64,000 nt of DNA from JBEKCD01 sp050015055 (GTDB lineage: Archaea; Thermoproteota; Bathyarchaeia; Bathyarchaeales; Bathycorpusculaceae). The DNA is taken from positions 163,352 to 227,351 of the forward strand of contig JBEKCD010000002.1 of assembly GCA_050015055.1 (NCBI GenBank), read 5' to 3'. Of this stretch, positions 1 through 7,708 are shown piece by piece; positions within the stretch are counted from its first letter, which is position 1; each line of letters starts with the position of its first letter. The notes below the pieces were generated by a model that did not search any database, was not told the DNA's origin, and saw only the letters and a list, made by a program, of their open reading frames with translations. The translations under genes were made by a program, and so were the position numbers.

Positions 1-766
1 ACATGCCTAGCAAAGCAACTATAATGATAGTGAAAATGGCGGTTAACCCAATCAACACCATAGTTATTGCAACTTCGTTAGGCGTCTTTGGTCTCTTAGA
101 AGATTCAACCATCTTTATCATTTGGTCAATGAAGGTCTCTCCAGGGTTCGTCGTAACCTTCGCCGTTAAAGTATCGCTTACCACTCGCGATCCACCGATA
201 AGCGAGTCCCCAGGCGCCTTCCGAACTGGGGCTGATTCACCCGTGAAAAGCGACTCGTCAACCATGGCAATTCCCTCAAGTACATGAGCGTCCAAGGGAA
301 CAATGTCGCCTTTTTCAATCAGGATACGGTCGTCTTTTCTGAGTTCAGTTGATTTTACTGCTACTATCTTCCTTGCCCATTCTTCCGTTACAATTTTTTT
401 GCTGGACACCTCGGTTTCCAATTTCCGTAAGGCGCCAGCTGTGCTTTTTGCCTGTTGCTCGGCAAGAGCGTCGGAGAGTGTGCTGAACCAAACTGTAATG
501 AGGAGAATTGCGGCAACTTCAACGTAGAAGATTCGTAGGTTGGAACTGGCTACCGGCCCGAAAGCCTGTGGAACTATAGCCATTGCTACAACAATGAAGA
601 ACGTGATTTCAACGATCAGCATCACTAGATTTTTGAGCAGTGATTTGGGGCTTAAACGAACCACTGAATCGACTAGCACTTTTCTAGAGAAAGCTGACCT
701 CAATCCTTTGGGGGTTGATTCGTTACTTTTTGTTGGTGCCAAAGTTTTCTTGTCATCAGAAGCCAT
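1..766 (-). CDS. kdpB: Potassium-transporting ATPase subunit B, N-terminal part (cut by window edge)
   Basis: KdpB is the P-type ATPase subunit that energises K+ uptake by the Kdp complex in the membrane. About 255 residues are visible. The N-terminal cytosolic part is followed by hydrophobic segments near residues 45-70 and 80-100, then an actuator domain with the signature FTGES at about 174-178 and, upstream, a DRILIEKGDIVPLDA stretch. The phosphorylation motif and nucleotide domain lie beyond base 1. The ATG at 766 overlaps the last codons of kdpA by 11 bases, so translation is probably coupled. No kdpF reading frame was seen upstream of kdpA. The family assignment is secure. The gene is incomplete only because the window ends. 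Confidence 0.93.
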   Translation of the reverse strand, partial: MASDDKKTLAPTKSNESTPKGLRSAFSRKVLVDSVVRLSPKSLLKNLVMLIVEITFFIVVAMAIVPQAFGPVASSNLRIFYVEVAAILLITVWFSTLSDALAEQQAKSTAGALRKLETEVSSKKIVTEEWARKIVAVKSTELRKDDRILIEKGDIVPLDAHVLEGIAMVDESLFTGESAPVRKAPGDSLIGGSRVVSDTLTAKVTTNPGETFIDQMIKMVESSKRPKTPNEVAITMVLIGLTAIFTIIIVALLGM

Positions 767-2411
767 TCTGTAACCCCCTGAAGAATGATGAAATTGGTCC
801 AAGTGCCAAGAACGGGAAGAACGTCAATACTACGAGTATGATGATGCTGCCGACTAGAACTATTGTGAATATTGGGCTATCGGTTTTGAGACCTGTGGTG
901 CCGCCTCGTTTTCGCCCGATCATGGAGGCTGAAAGTCCAAGCAAGATTGCAATTGGAGCGTAGCGTCCTATGAACATGACGATACCGGTGGCTATGTTAA
1001 AGAATGGGGTGTTTGCTGAGGCGCCTAGGAAATCGGAACCGTTGTTCGCCGCCGCTGATGTGAATTCGTATAGGATTTGCGTGTAACCCACGGAGTTTCC
1101 ACCGACCCCAATGGCTGCCGCTGCGCCCGAAGTGTAAGCGATTACTGTGGGTATTAGGATTATGATGGGGTGGATTAGGAAAGCCACCATGACAAGCTTT
1201 ACGTCACGGCCAGTGATCTTGATTCCCAAATATTCAGGAGTCCTTCCAGACATTAGCCCAACGATGAAGACAGTGATTATTATGAACATTACCATGTACA
1301 TCAATCCGACTCCTTTTCCGCCTGGAATCGACTGGATGAACATTCCAATAAAGCCAGAAGTTATAACCAGAGGATGCATGCCTGAGAGCGCAGAGTTAAC
1401 GGAGCCAGTTGTGGCAACGGTCGTAATTACGGTATAGAAATTGGACATGAAGCCTCCGAACCTCGTTTCTATGCCTGCGGCGACCAGAGGGATATTTGGG
1501 GCAAAAGCTATGACGAGGTTAATTGCGACAAGAATGTAAGCGCCCCACAATAGGGGTCGAGCCTCCTTCTTTTTACCCAGTAATTCTCCGAATACGAAGA
1601 TGATTGCTGTGGGAAGAAGAAGCATCAAGGCTATCATAAATATGTTCGAGTAAGGCGACGGGTTCATGAATGGGTAAGCGGCGTTGGCGCCGTAGAATCC
1701 TCCGCCGTTCGTGCCCAATTGCATTATTGAATCGAGAGAAGCAACTGGCCCGACGAGGATTGATTGTGTTGTACCTTGCAACGTTGTTACTGCGGTGGAA
1801 GCGTTAAGAGTCTGTGGGACACCCATAACCACGAAGACAACCGAGGCTATGAGGCACAGTGGCAACAGTATTCTGGTTATGGTTCTGACGAAGTCTACGT
1901 GGAAATTTCCCACGTTTTTGGAGCCGACAATGAATCCCCGTATGAATGCTATACCCATGCATATTCCGGTTGCTGCTGAGATCCATTGTAGGAATTGGAC
2001 GGCGGTCATCTGGCTAAATATGGATAGTGTTGCCTGTCCGTTGTAGTGTTGAAGGTTAGTGTTTGTTGCAAACGAGATTACGGTGGTGAAGGCTAAGTCC
2101 CAACTTAGACCTGGGAAGCCTAGAGGGTTAAGCGGCAATTTATCTTGAAAGACCAGTATTAGAAAAGCGATAACCATCTGGGCAACGTTAAGCAGTAAGC
2201 CAGCAAGAAAGTACTGTTTCCAACCCATCTGATGCTCTGGATCTATGCTACATATTTTGTAAATAAAATTCTCAATAGGATTTAGGACTTTGTCTAGACG
2301 GGTTGGTGCCCGTTTATAAACACGGACAAGGTAGGGTGCTATGAGTTTCGCTATAAGTATGGTTGTTCCAAGTATGAGGACGACTGATATGGCTTGAATT
2401 GCATCGATCAT
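756..2411 (-). CDS. kdpA: Potassium-transporting ATPase subunit A
   Basis: KdpA is the channel-like K+-binding subunit of the KdpFABC uptake system, used at low potassium. The 551-residue length is normal for the family. The four pore-loop repeats are visible: TNTNLQHYNG (about 117-126), GTNGGGFYGANAAYPF (from about 233), TTGSVNSALSGMHP (about 336) and ANNGSDFLGASANTPF (about 456), spread among roughly ten membrane helices. The start MIDAIQAIS is the only good one. A TATA-like element lies some 130 bases upstream on the minus strand, which would give a long leader. kdpB overlaps the 3' end. kdpC and any KdpDE regulators would lie outside the window. Confidence 0.95.
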   Translation of the reverse strand: MIDAIQAISVVLILGTTILIAKLIAPYLVRVYKRAPTRLDKVLNPIENFIYKICSIDPEHQMGWKQYFLAGLLLNVAQMVIAFLILVFQDKLPLNPLGFPGLSWDLAFTTVISFATNTNLQHYNGQATLSIFSQMTAVQFLQWISAATGICMGIAFIRGFIVGSKNVGNFHVDFVRTITRILLPLCLIASVVFVVMGVPQTLNASTAVTTLQGTTQSILVGPVASLDSIMQLGTNGGGFYGANAAYPFMNPSPYSNIFMIALMLLLPTAIIFVFGELLGKKKEARPLLWGAYILVAINLVIAFAPNIPLVAAGIETRFGGFMSNFYTVITTVATTGSVNSALSGMHPLVITSGFIGMFIQSIPGGKGVGLMYMVMFIIITVFIVGLMSGRTPEYLGIKITGRDVKLVMVAFLIHPIIILIPTVIAYTSGAAAAIGVGGNSVGYTQILYEFTSAAANNGSDFLGASANTPFFNIATGIVMFIGRYAPIAILLGLSASMIGRKRGGTTGLKTDSPIFTIVLVGSIIILVVLTFFPFLALGPISSFFRGLQNGF

Positions 2412-2599
2412 CTATTCCGCGACTCCAAAAGACGGCAAGTTGACTCACTATGGCTCCTTTCCGCTCCTTCCTATTTTAACGGTGAAACTCACGCTTTTCT
2501 GTTGGCATTTGGGTCCCTTGTAAGATTCCAAGATTATAGCGGTTATTGTGCTCTTATACCTTTAAACCTTATTATTTTCTTCTGTAGAACATCTCTGAA

Positions 2600-2943
2600 G
2601 TCTTCGAGGCAAGATGCCGAAATCAGAGTGCGGAACTCTGCCCGTTATTCCGTATCCAAGAAGCCAAAGTAAAGGCGTCAGGGGCATTCTGAAAGTCGAT
2701 CGGAAGTTTAGGAGTCCTGGTCCTCAAGAACTCAAAACAGCTTACAAGAAACGGGTAGTAATAGAGCGAGTTTTCAGCAGACTCAAAAACTTGTCAAGTC
2801 TTACGCAGCATAATCTCAGAGGATTAGCCAAGGTAACGTTTCATTCTCAGCTCTGCGTCATTGCGATGCTTCTGACAGCTCAAGCAGCTGTCAACACGCA
2901 CAAATTAAGCAAATCCAGAAGCATCAGATATTTCGCGAACTAA
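2600..2943 (+). pseudogene. C-terminal remnant of a DDE transposase (copy 1)
   Basis: The readable part (2614-2943, about 109 residues) carries the C-terminal third of a DDE-type insertion-sequence transposase. It begins near PVIPYPRSQSKG, continues through a KVDRKFRSPGP segment, and contains VIERVFSRLK, whose glutamate is the expected last residue of the DDE triad. A hydrophobic tail (LCVIAMLLTAQAA) follows. The catalytic aspartates and N-terminal domain are missing, and no terminal inverted repeats were recognised. It is a dead fragment related to the copy at 3.5-3.9 kb. The exact IS family could not be settled by eye. Confidence 0.75.
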
Positions 2944-2968
2944 TTTCGGAACAGCATGCGCGGCGCGC

Positions 2969-3406
2969 TCATCGGTTGGCGTCGGTTAAGGGATATCGGG
3001 TCATGGCATCGATTATTTCTTCACTGAAGGTTTTTTTGCTAAGGTGCCTAGCAAAATCGGAAGTGGCTATTATACCGACCAACACGTCTTTCTTCGTAAC
3101 GGGAAGCCGCCTTATTTTGTACTTGACCATTTTCCTCGCAGCATCTCTGATTGAGGCTTCCTCCTCGATTGTTATAAGCGGATCAGACATTACCTCAGAG
3201 ACTTTAGTATCAAGCGGTTTTTTCTGTGCCATTACCCTTCTAACTAAGTCTCTTTCAGTAACTATTCCCTTTGTGACATTGCCGTCCATTACTACGAGAT
3301 CACCTACATCTTGTTGGTGCATTAGCTTTGCAGCCTCAAGCACGGTCCCCTGAACATCAATTGTGATGACATTCGTGGTCATAAAATCTCTTACAGTTGG
3401 CATCAT
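2969..3406 (-). CDS. Tandem CBS-domain protein
   Basis: This small cytosolic protein has two CBS domains, which usually bind adenine nucleotides and act as energy-state sensors. The first covers about residues 1-60 (VRDFMTTNVITID...GDLVVMDGNVTKGIVTERDL) and the second about 70-125 (VMSDPLITIEEEASIRDAARKM...RRLPVTKKDVLVGIIATSDF). No effector domain is attached. The frame is open to 3451, but the ATG at 3406 (or 3403) is preferred: a TATA-like GTATAAAA at 3429-3436 lies 27 bases upstream, as in a leaderless transcript. It sits between two transposase remnants. A GCGCGC stretch directly follows the stop codon. The molecular partner is unknown. Confidence 0.88.
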   Translation of the reverse strand: MMPTVRDFMTTNVITIDVQGTVLEAAKLMHQQDVGDLVVMDGNVTKGIVTERDLVRRVMAQKKPLDTKVSEVMSDPLITIEEEASIRDAARKMVKYKIRRLPVTKKDVLVGIIATSDFARHLSKKTFSEEIIDAMTRYPLTDANR

Positions 3407-3528
3407 TTTACAAGGACTATAAACTATCGTATAAAAGTTTTGGGACATCACAATTCTGGATCGGGGTTCAAGAATGCTAGTGCGCGCGCCAGCCTGTTGC
3501 TAAATCGATTTCTTTCTGTCAATTTCCG

Positions 3529-3747
3529 TTATCTTGCGAGCATGGTGATGCATCTAGCCTTTTCCAGCCTGTTCAGCCTTAACGCTACAAGCGCTGTGAG
3601 GAGCATTGCGATTATAGACAGCAGAGCATGTATGGTTATGCGTTCGAGGCCTCTGGCCCTGTGCCTTTCGAGGCAGAGCTGCTCCTTCAAACGAGAATTC
3701 ATCCGTTCAATAGCTCCTCTCCGCGTCCAGCGCTCTTTTGCAAAGCC
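3529..3747 (-). pseudogene. C-terminal remnant of a DDE transposase (copy 2, tail)
   Basis: On the minus strand this segment reads RRGAIERMNSRLKEQ followed by RGLERITIHALLSIIAMLLTALVAL, and aligns by eye along its whole length with the tail of the transposase remnant at 2.6-2.9 kb (VIERVFSRLK... IAMLLTAQAAV). The final DDE glutamate is kept. Upstream of residue RRGAIER the minus frame stops resembling a transposase. The matching middle part of the protein is instead on the plus strand at 3769-3915. It is a decayed element with no transposition function expected. Confidence 0.7.
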
Positions 3748-3768
3748 CTGAAGACTACAGGGCAGCTG

Positions 3769-3915
3769 ATGAAGGCGCTTATCGCTGATTCGCGCGCGCG
3801 GCTCACGGAGTAGGAGCGGTGATTTCTTACCCAGCAAACCAGAGCAAGGGAGAGGCGAAGCTGCTGCGCGTGGACAAGTACTTCAGGACTCATGGTCCCG
3901 TTGTCGAGAAGCAAA
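3769..3915 (+). pseudogene. Middle part of the same DDE transposase, in inverted orientation
   Basis: The plus strand reads ALIADSRARLTE in one frame, then after an apparent frameshift near 3811 ISYPANQSKGEAKLLRVDK and YFRTHGP. This matches the segment that precedes the VIER/AIER motif in copy 1 (PVIPYPRSQSKG... KVDRKFRSPGP). Its continuation lies on the opposite strand at 3747-3529. The simplest reading is an element originally on the minus strand in which about 170 bp was inverted in place. It is non-functional. Confidence 0.6.
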
Positions 3916-4011
3916 TCTACACACAGGACTTGAATGGCATCGATCAAATCTTGCAAAAGCTCTTTCGGCTATGGCCTGCCCCCTCCACCAAATACTTTAG
4001 CCTAGTCCTGC

Positions 4012-4281
4012 CTACTGGCGTGAACGGGCGCGAGGTCCTTTGTGTGTCTTAAGAATGATGGAGCTTACCGTGCTCTTAACACCTTTGATCTTCATAACCT
4101 TGTTCTTGAGAATGTCCCTGAACTCCTCAATGTCAGACGCTGAAAACAGAGTCACAATGTCAAACTCGCCCGTTACTTCGAACAGTTCTTCGAGATTTTC
4201 AAGCTTGGAAAGAGCTGCCACTACGTTGTCCATTTCTGCTGATTCTACGAAGATGTCTATGAAGGCGAGAAGTCTTGGCAA
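4012..4281 (-). CDS. Stand-alone Lrp/AsnC-type ligand-binding (RAM) domain protein
   Basis: The 89-residue protein has the beta-alpha-beta-beta-alpha-beta pattern of the Lrp/AsnC effector-binding domain (AFIDIFVESAEMDNVVAALS...VTGEFDIVTLFSASDIEEF...IKGVKSTVSSIILK) with no DNA-binding helix-turn-helix. Such domains form rings and can sense amino acids or modulate full-length Lrp proteins. The start is a TTG at 4281; ATG in the neighbouring frame does not fit. A TATA-like TTTATACC (plus-strand reading) lies near 4319-4326. A second member of the same kind is at 58449-58694. The ligand is unknown. Confidence 0.85.
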   Translation of the reverse strand: MPRLLAFIDIFVESAEMDNVVAALSKLENLEELFEVTGEFDIVTLFSASDIEEFRDILKNKVMKIKGVKSTVSSIILKTHKGPRARSRQ

Positions 4282-4641
4282 ACTTTGTCATCTTCCAACC
4301 CAACGAGCGAACGGTTGATTTATACCTTTTGGTACTCGGCGCGCGCTTCAAGAGACACAAGGATAAACGCGCGCGCTCTGGAAGTCGGAAATCAGTCGTC
4401 ACATGGCCGTCTGCTAGCGCGCGCTAGCCCAGCTAGAAGCCTTTCCGGGTCTGCCAAAGGAAATATCAAGGTCGACACGTTGAAAACTATTATTGCCCGT
4501 ATGAGTATGAAGTTGAAGTTGTATCAAAAAGAGAGCGCGAACTAGGAAATCAGGGAGTGGTTCATAAGAAGACTGACGAAGTGAGCCTACATCAGTGATC
4601 CAACACCAAGTTTTTATGAACAGCATCGTAAACTATCATCA
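4282..4641. other. Intergenic region with GCGCGC palindromes and two promoters
   Basis: No convincing gene is seen here. The region holds the promoter of the minus-strand Lrp-type gene (TATA near 4319-4326) and, at its other end, AGTTTTTATGA at 4609-4619, 27 bases before the methyltransferase ATG at 4642. Between them are three GCGCGC runs: 4338-4350, 4366-4379, and a perfect 16-bp palindrome GCTAGCGCGCGCTAGC at 4413-4428. Open frames here look like shadows, with no family resemblance. Confidence 0.6.
4413..4428. repeat. Perfect 16-bp palindrome of the GCGCGC motif family
   Basis: GCTAGCGCGCGCTAGC is its own reverse complement. It is the longest perfect member of a GCGCGC-containing motif family found many times in this window, mostly between genes. 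Its function is unknown; it could be a protein-binding site or a methylation target. Confidence 0.6.
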
Positions 4642-5532
4642 ATGTCTGGCAAGAATTTCTTCGTAAATCGCTACCGAGAACTAGGCTGGAAATACGAAGA
4701 CGTCACACCTAGACGTGCAGTGAGGATAAACACTATGAACGTAGACAAAACATCAGCCATCCTGCAGAGGCTGCAGTCTATTGGAATAGCGCTTGAAAAG
4801 GTTTCTTTCCTCGACCACGGCTACTGGGTTTGTGAAGCAAAATTCTCGGTCGGAGCGACGTCAGAATACCTCCTGGGCCTTTACTCAATTCAAGAGGCAG
4901 CGGCTCAAATACCAGTCACCCTGTTCACAGAACTAGAAAACAAAACCGTGTTGGATGCCTGTGCAGCTCCCGGAGGAAAAACCGTTCAACTGGCCGATTC
5001 AATGCGCAACACGGGCGCAATAGTCGCTTTAGACGTCAGAAGACAAAGGTTGACAGCGTTGACAAACCAACTAGAAAGATGCCGCGTCAAGAATACAGTG
5101 GTCTACTTCTTGGATTCAAGACAAGTCTCTCAATTGGGAGTGGGTTTTGACCGAATACTTCTCGACATGCCCTGTTCAGGGAATTTCGCGGCAGACAAAA
5201 ACTGGTTTGATAGAAGAACTATCAAGGATGTGGAAAGAAATGCGGGGCTTCAAAGAGAGATACTCGCTAAAACAGTTAAGGTTCTGAAAGACGATGGTGA
5301 AATAGTGTATTCGACCTGTTCCTTGGAGCCTGAAGAAGACGAGTTAAACATTGACTGGGCCATAAGAAACCTTGACCTTCAAGTGGAAGGAATCAGCTGT
5401 CATGGACAGAGGGCTCTGACAGACGTTTTCGGGAAATGCTTGGATAGTTCAATAGAAAAGTGCAGACGAATCTGGCCAGGACACACGCAGGGGTTCTTTG
5501 TGTGTAAACTGAAACGGCGGAAGGCTGCATGA
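4642..5532 (+). CDS. RsmB/NSUN-family RNA (cytosine-5) methyltransferase
   Basis: This protein transfers a methyl group from SAM to C5 of cytosine in tRNA or rRNA. The SAM-binding motif DACAAPGGKTVQLAD lies at about 109-123. The two catalytic cysteines of the family are in LLDMPCSGNF (about 178) and YSTCSLEPEEDE (about 228). The N-terminal region (VTPRRAVRINTMNV) is the usual RNA-recognition part. At 296 residues it matches archaeal members without an attached PUA domain. The ATG at 4642 lies 27 bases after a TATA-like element. The next gene, a PUA protein, overlaps by four bases and may supply RNA binding. The exact target nucleotide cannot be read from sequence. Confidence 0.92.
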   Translation: MSGKNFFVNRYRELGWKYEDVTPRRAVRINTMNVDKTSAILQRLQSIGIALEKVSFLDHGYWVCEAKFSVGATSEYLLGLYSIQEAAAQIPVTLFTELENKTVLDACAAPGGKTVQLADSMRNTGAIVALDVRRQRLTALTNQLERCRVKNTVVYFLDSRQVSQLGVGFDRILLDMPCSGNFAADKNWFDRRTIKDVERNAGLQREILAKTVKVLKDDGEIVYSTCSLEPEEDELNIDWAIRNLDLQVEGISCHGQRALTDVFGKCLDSSIEKCRRIWPGHTQGFFVCKLKRRKAA

Positions 5533-5993
5533 TCAAGCCCTTAGACGATTTTGTAAGCCGCTTCGGAACACAGATTACCTTAGATGAAAATTTCATTGTG
5601 AAAAATCAGGGTCGATACTTCTTCCTAAGTGAGAATGTCAAGCGGTTGACGTCGAAAGGCTTCTACTATGCAGGAACCTACTTGGGAAGAGTCAAAGATG
5701 GAAAATTCTTTCCAAGCTTCAATCTGCTGAATATAGTTGCACAGAAAAAAGCAAGCAGAATAAATATTGGAAAAAAGGCTGAATGGCTATTCATCTGCGG
5801 AAGAGACCTGTTCGAACAAGGAATAACGAAAGTGACAGGTTCGACAAAGAAGGGTGACTACACATTGGTCCTAAACTCATATGGTGAGTGCCTAGGCTTC
5901 GGCAAGATACTGCGTAATCTGGACAGAAAAAGAAGAGGTCCAGCGGTAGATAACATTCTAGACATAGGCGACTTCCTCCGAAGAGAGAGGTAA
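5529..5993 (+). CDS. Nip7-like PUA-domain protein
   Basis: This 154-residue protein has an N-terminal pre-PUA fold (FGTQITLDENFIVKNQGRYFFLSENVKRL) and a C-terminal PUA domain from about residue 70 (ASRINIGKKAEWLFICGRDLFEQGI, then LVLNSYGECLGFGKIL). Both resemble the archaeal ribosome-assembly factor Nip7. PUA domains bind structured RNA. The start overlaps the stop of the upstream RNA methyltransferase (ATGA), indicating co-transcription and probably a joint role in rRNA or tRNA modification. It could be a detached RNA-binding module of that enzyme rather than true Nip7. Confidence 0.82.
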   Translation: MIKPLDDFVSRFGTQITLDENFIVKNQGRYFFLSENVKRLTSKGFYYAGTYLGRVKDGKFFPSFNLLNIVAQKKASRINIGKKAEWLFICGRDLFEQGITKVTGSTKKGDYTLVLNSYGECLGFGKILRNLDRKRRGPAVDNILDIGDFLRRER

Positions 5994-6029
5994 GCAACTA
6001 GCTCGCGCTCTATAACGCCGTTTTGTCAT

Positions 6030-6875
6030 TCAATTCTTGGGCTTAACGCCGGTGACTTTTACGCTTGCGACGGTGTTTGCGATTTTCTCGAGTTTTTCTG
6101 CGGGGATTTCTTTGGTTTTGGCGATTGCTTGTGCGGTTGGATCGTTTGCCATGTTCTCGACTGGGAAGTAGTTTTCTTCGATGATTTTGACCTCTTCAAA
6201 ACCAGCCTCCTTTATCATTTGCAGGTATTTGTCCTTCATTTCAGCGCCTGAGAGGCATCCGATGTATGCCTGAACGTTTTTTCTTATGATTTCGGGAAGC
6301 TTCTTCAGCAGAACAATGTCTGAGACCATTAGTCTTCCGTTCGGCTTCAGAACTCTGAAGGCTTCTTCGAACACGCGTTTCTTGTTCGGTGAGAGGTTGA
6401 TTACACAGTTTGAGATTACAACATCAACTTTTCCGTCTGCCACGGGCAGGTTCTCGATTTCTCCGAGCCTGAACTCAACGTTTTCGTAATTGCCTTTTCT
6501 GGCGTTTTCCCTGGCCTTGTCAATCATTTCAGCGGTCATGTCCACGCCGATGACCTTGCCACTCTTGCCGACTCTGTTAGCTGCCAGAAAACAGTCAAAC
6601 CCTCCTCCCGAACCGAGATCTAGAACGGTTTGCCCTTTTTCCAAAGAAGCTAACGCAACGGGGTTGCCGCATCCTAGACCAAGGTTTGCGCCTGCTGGAA
6701 CTGAGCCTATTTCTTCTTCGCTGTAGCCTACTCTTCTGCTGATCTCCTCGCTCGTGTCACAGGTATTGGAGCAGCAGGAAGCCAGAGAGCCCCCGGAGGT
6801 TTTCTCTTTTATAGCTATCTTTGCATAGCCGTCTCGAACTATTTTCTTCACTTTTTCTTCTTTCACACTACGCAC
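6030..6875 (-). CDS. arsM: Arsenite S-adenosylmethionine methyltransferase
   Basis: ArsM methylates As(III) with SAM in the cytosol, giving methylated and volatile arsenicals. The cysteine-rich N-terminal part has CCSNTC at about 34-39 and GCGNP at about 68-72. The Rossmann SAM site is VLDLGSGGGFDC from about 84. The substrate-thiol cysteines of the family are expected in SNCVINLSP (C157) and IGCLSG (C207), and both are present. The length, 281 residues, is typical. It is the third gene of a minus-strand set with a CxxC carboxymuconolactone-decarboxylase-like protein and a small membrane protein, divergent from a TrmB regulator. Arsenic as substrate is inferred from the family. Confidence 0.93.
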   Translation of the reverse strand: MRSVKEEKVKKIVRDGYAKIAIKEKTSGGSLASCCSNTCDTSEEISRRVGYSEEEIGSVPAGANLGLGCGNPVALASLEKGQTVLDLGSGGGFDCFLAANRVGKSGKVIGVDMTAEMIDKARENARKGNYENVEFRLGEIENLPVADGKVDVVISNCVINLSPNKKRVFEEAFRVLKPNGRLMVSDIVLLKKLPEIIRKNVQAYIGCLSGAEMKDKYLQMIKEAGFEEVKIIEENYFPVENMANDPTAQAIAKTKEIPAEKLEKIANTVASVKVTGVKPKN

Positions 6876-6942
6876 CTCCTACATGATGAATTATACGCGC
6901 TATTTAACCCATCCTAAACGAAGCCTTCAAGGGACCAACCCT

Positions 6943-7239
6943 TCAAGTGCAACCACACTTATCGTCTTGCTCTACCCATTCCTTGACATCCTCTTCCGTC
7001 GAGCCGAAAGGGCACTCGTCTGAGTTGACCACATCCTTTCCGGTTAAGGTTGAGGCGAATTTGTCCATCTTGCCAAATGCACCCTTTCTGACAACTCTCC
7101 CTATCGCGATTGCCTCGAGGATTTCTTTCTTATCTACTCCAACTGACTCAGCCTGAGTGACAGCGGTTTTAAGACAAGGCAGGCAATTTGCCGTGACAGA
7201 AGCTCCGACCGCTATCAACAATTTGATTTTGTCTTCCAT
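6943..7239 (-). CDS. Carboxymuconolactone decarboxylase/AhpD-like CxxC protein
   Basis: This 98-residue all-helical protein resembles the AhpD/CMD family. It has the redox pair NCLPC at about residues 18-22 and the following helix with EILEAIAIGRVVRKGA. Family members act as thiol reductases or peroxidases, and in prokaryotes are often found next to arsM. Three further cysteines occur near the C-terminus (DECPFG and the end CGCT), which would suit metalloid binding. It lies 67 bases upstream of arsM on the same strand and probably shares its transcript. The specific reaction is not known; supplying reducing power for arsenic methylation is an inference. Confidence 0.82.
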   Translation of the reverse strand: MEDKIKLLIAVGASVTANCLPCLKTAVTQAESVGVDKKEILEAIAIGRVVRKGAFGKMDKFASTLTGKDVVNSDECPFGSTEEDVKEWVEQDDKCGCT

Positions 7240-7362
7240 AACATTTCACCTCCGTGTTATTTTCTTACCAGCTTGCACTTTTTCCTCTACTTTCTTGTTT
7301 CTTGCTTGCACATTCCCTTTTTACCATGTCTTATCACATGCTTTTCCGAGAGAACCGTTTTC

Positions 7363-7623
7363 TCATGGATTTCTCGATTTGCTCAATCTGTAGATGCCAC
7401 CAGCCACGAGAAGTATGCCGAAGGCCGCTAAGGCTATAGGCCAAGTGCTTACGCTCTGGTCTATTATTCCAACTTGCTTCAGTGTCAACAGGAAGCCCCA
7501 CAGAAGTATTACAGATCCAATGGCTAGCTGGTTGATGGCGCCGCTTCTCAGTCTTTGCAGGTGTTCATTCTCAAGTTGGGTGTCACGGTGATCTTCTTTT
7601 GTTTCCATATCATATCTCTCCAT
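7363..7623 (-). CDS. Small two-helix membrane protein, first gene of the arsM cluster
   Basis: The 86-residue protein has a charged N-terminus (METKEDHRDTQLENEHLQRLR), then two membrane helices: LAIGSVILLWGFLLTL near 36-51 and PIALAAFGILLVAGGIY near 62-78. No named family was recognised. The start may be the ATG at 7623 or the one at 7608 (METKEDH). It is divergent from the TrmB regulator, with 85 bases between them, and a palindrome at 7633-7654 lies just before its start. This suggests control by that regulator. A role in metalloid handling is a guess from position only. Confidence 0.7.
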   Translation of the reverse strand: MERYDMETKEDHRDTQLENEHLQRLRSGAINQLAIGSVILLWGFLLTLKQVGIIDQSVSTWPIALAAFGILLVAGGIYRLSKSRNP

Positions 7624-7632
7624 TTATTCGTA

Positions 7633-7654
7633 TCTACTACAGAAGAGTAGTAGA
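7633..7654. promoter_or_regulatory. Inverted repeat, probable operator 1 of the TrmB regulator
   Basis: Arms TCTACTAC and GTAGTAGA (8 bp, perfect) are separated by six bases. It lies between the shared TATA-like region (about 7656-7668) and the start of the minus-strand gene set, where the minus-strand transcription start is expected. The CTACT/AGTAG half-sites recur in the second palindrome at 7680-7696. Confidence 0.6.
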
Positions 7655-7655
7655 A

Positions 7656-7668
7656 AACTATTTAAGTA
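7656..7668. promoter_or_regulatory. Near-symmetric TATA region shared by divergent genes
   Basis: The A/T-rich stretch ACTATTTAAGTAT lies between the two palindromes. It can be read as a TATA box in either direction. Plus-strand initiation would fall near 7683-7690 and minus-strand initiation near 7635. Confidence 0.5.
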
Positions 7669-7679
7669 TTCTCTGCCAA

Positions 7680-7696
7680 CTACTTACTAGAAGTAG
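7680..7696. promoter_or_regulatory. Inverted repeat, probable operator 2 of the TrmB regulator
   Basis: Arms CTACTT and AAGTAG (6 bp) are separated by five bases. The right arm runs into the Shine-Dalgarno sequence AGGAGG (7695-7700) of the regulator gene, so binding would block its own expression. The half-sites resemble those of operator 1. Confidence 0.55.
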
Positions 7697-7708
7697 GAGG
7701 AACCAAAT

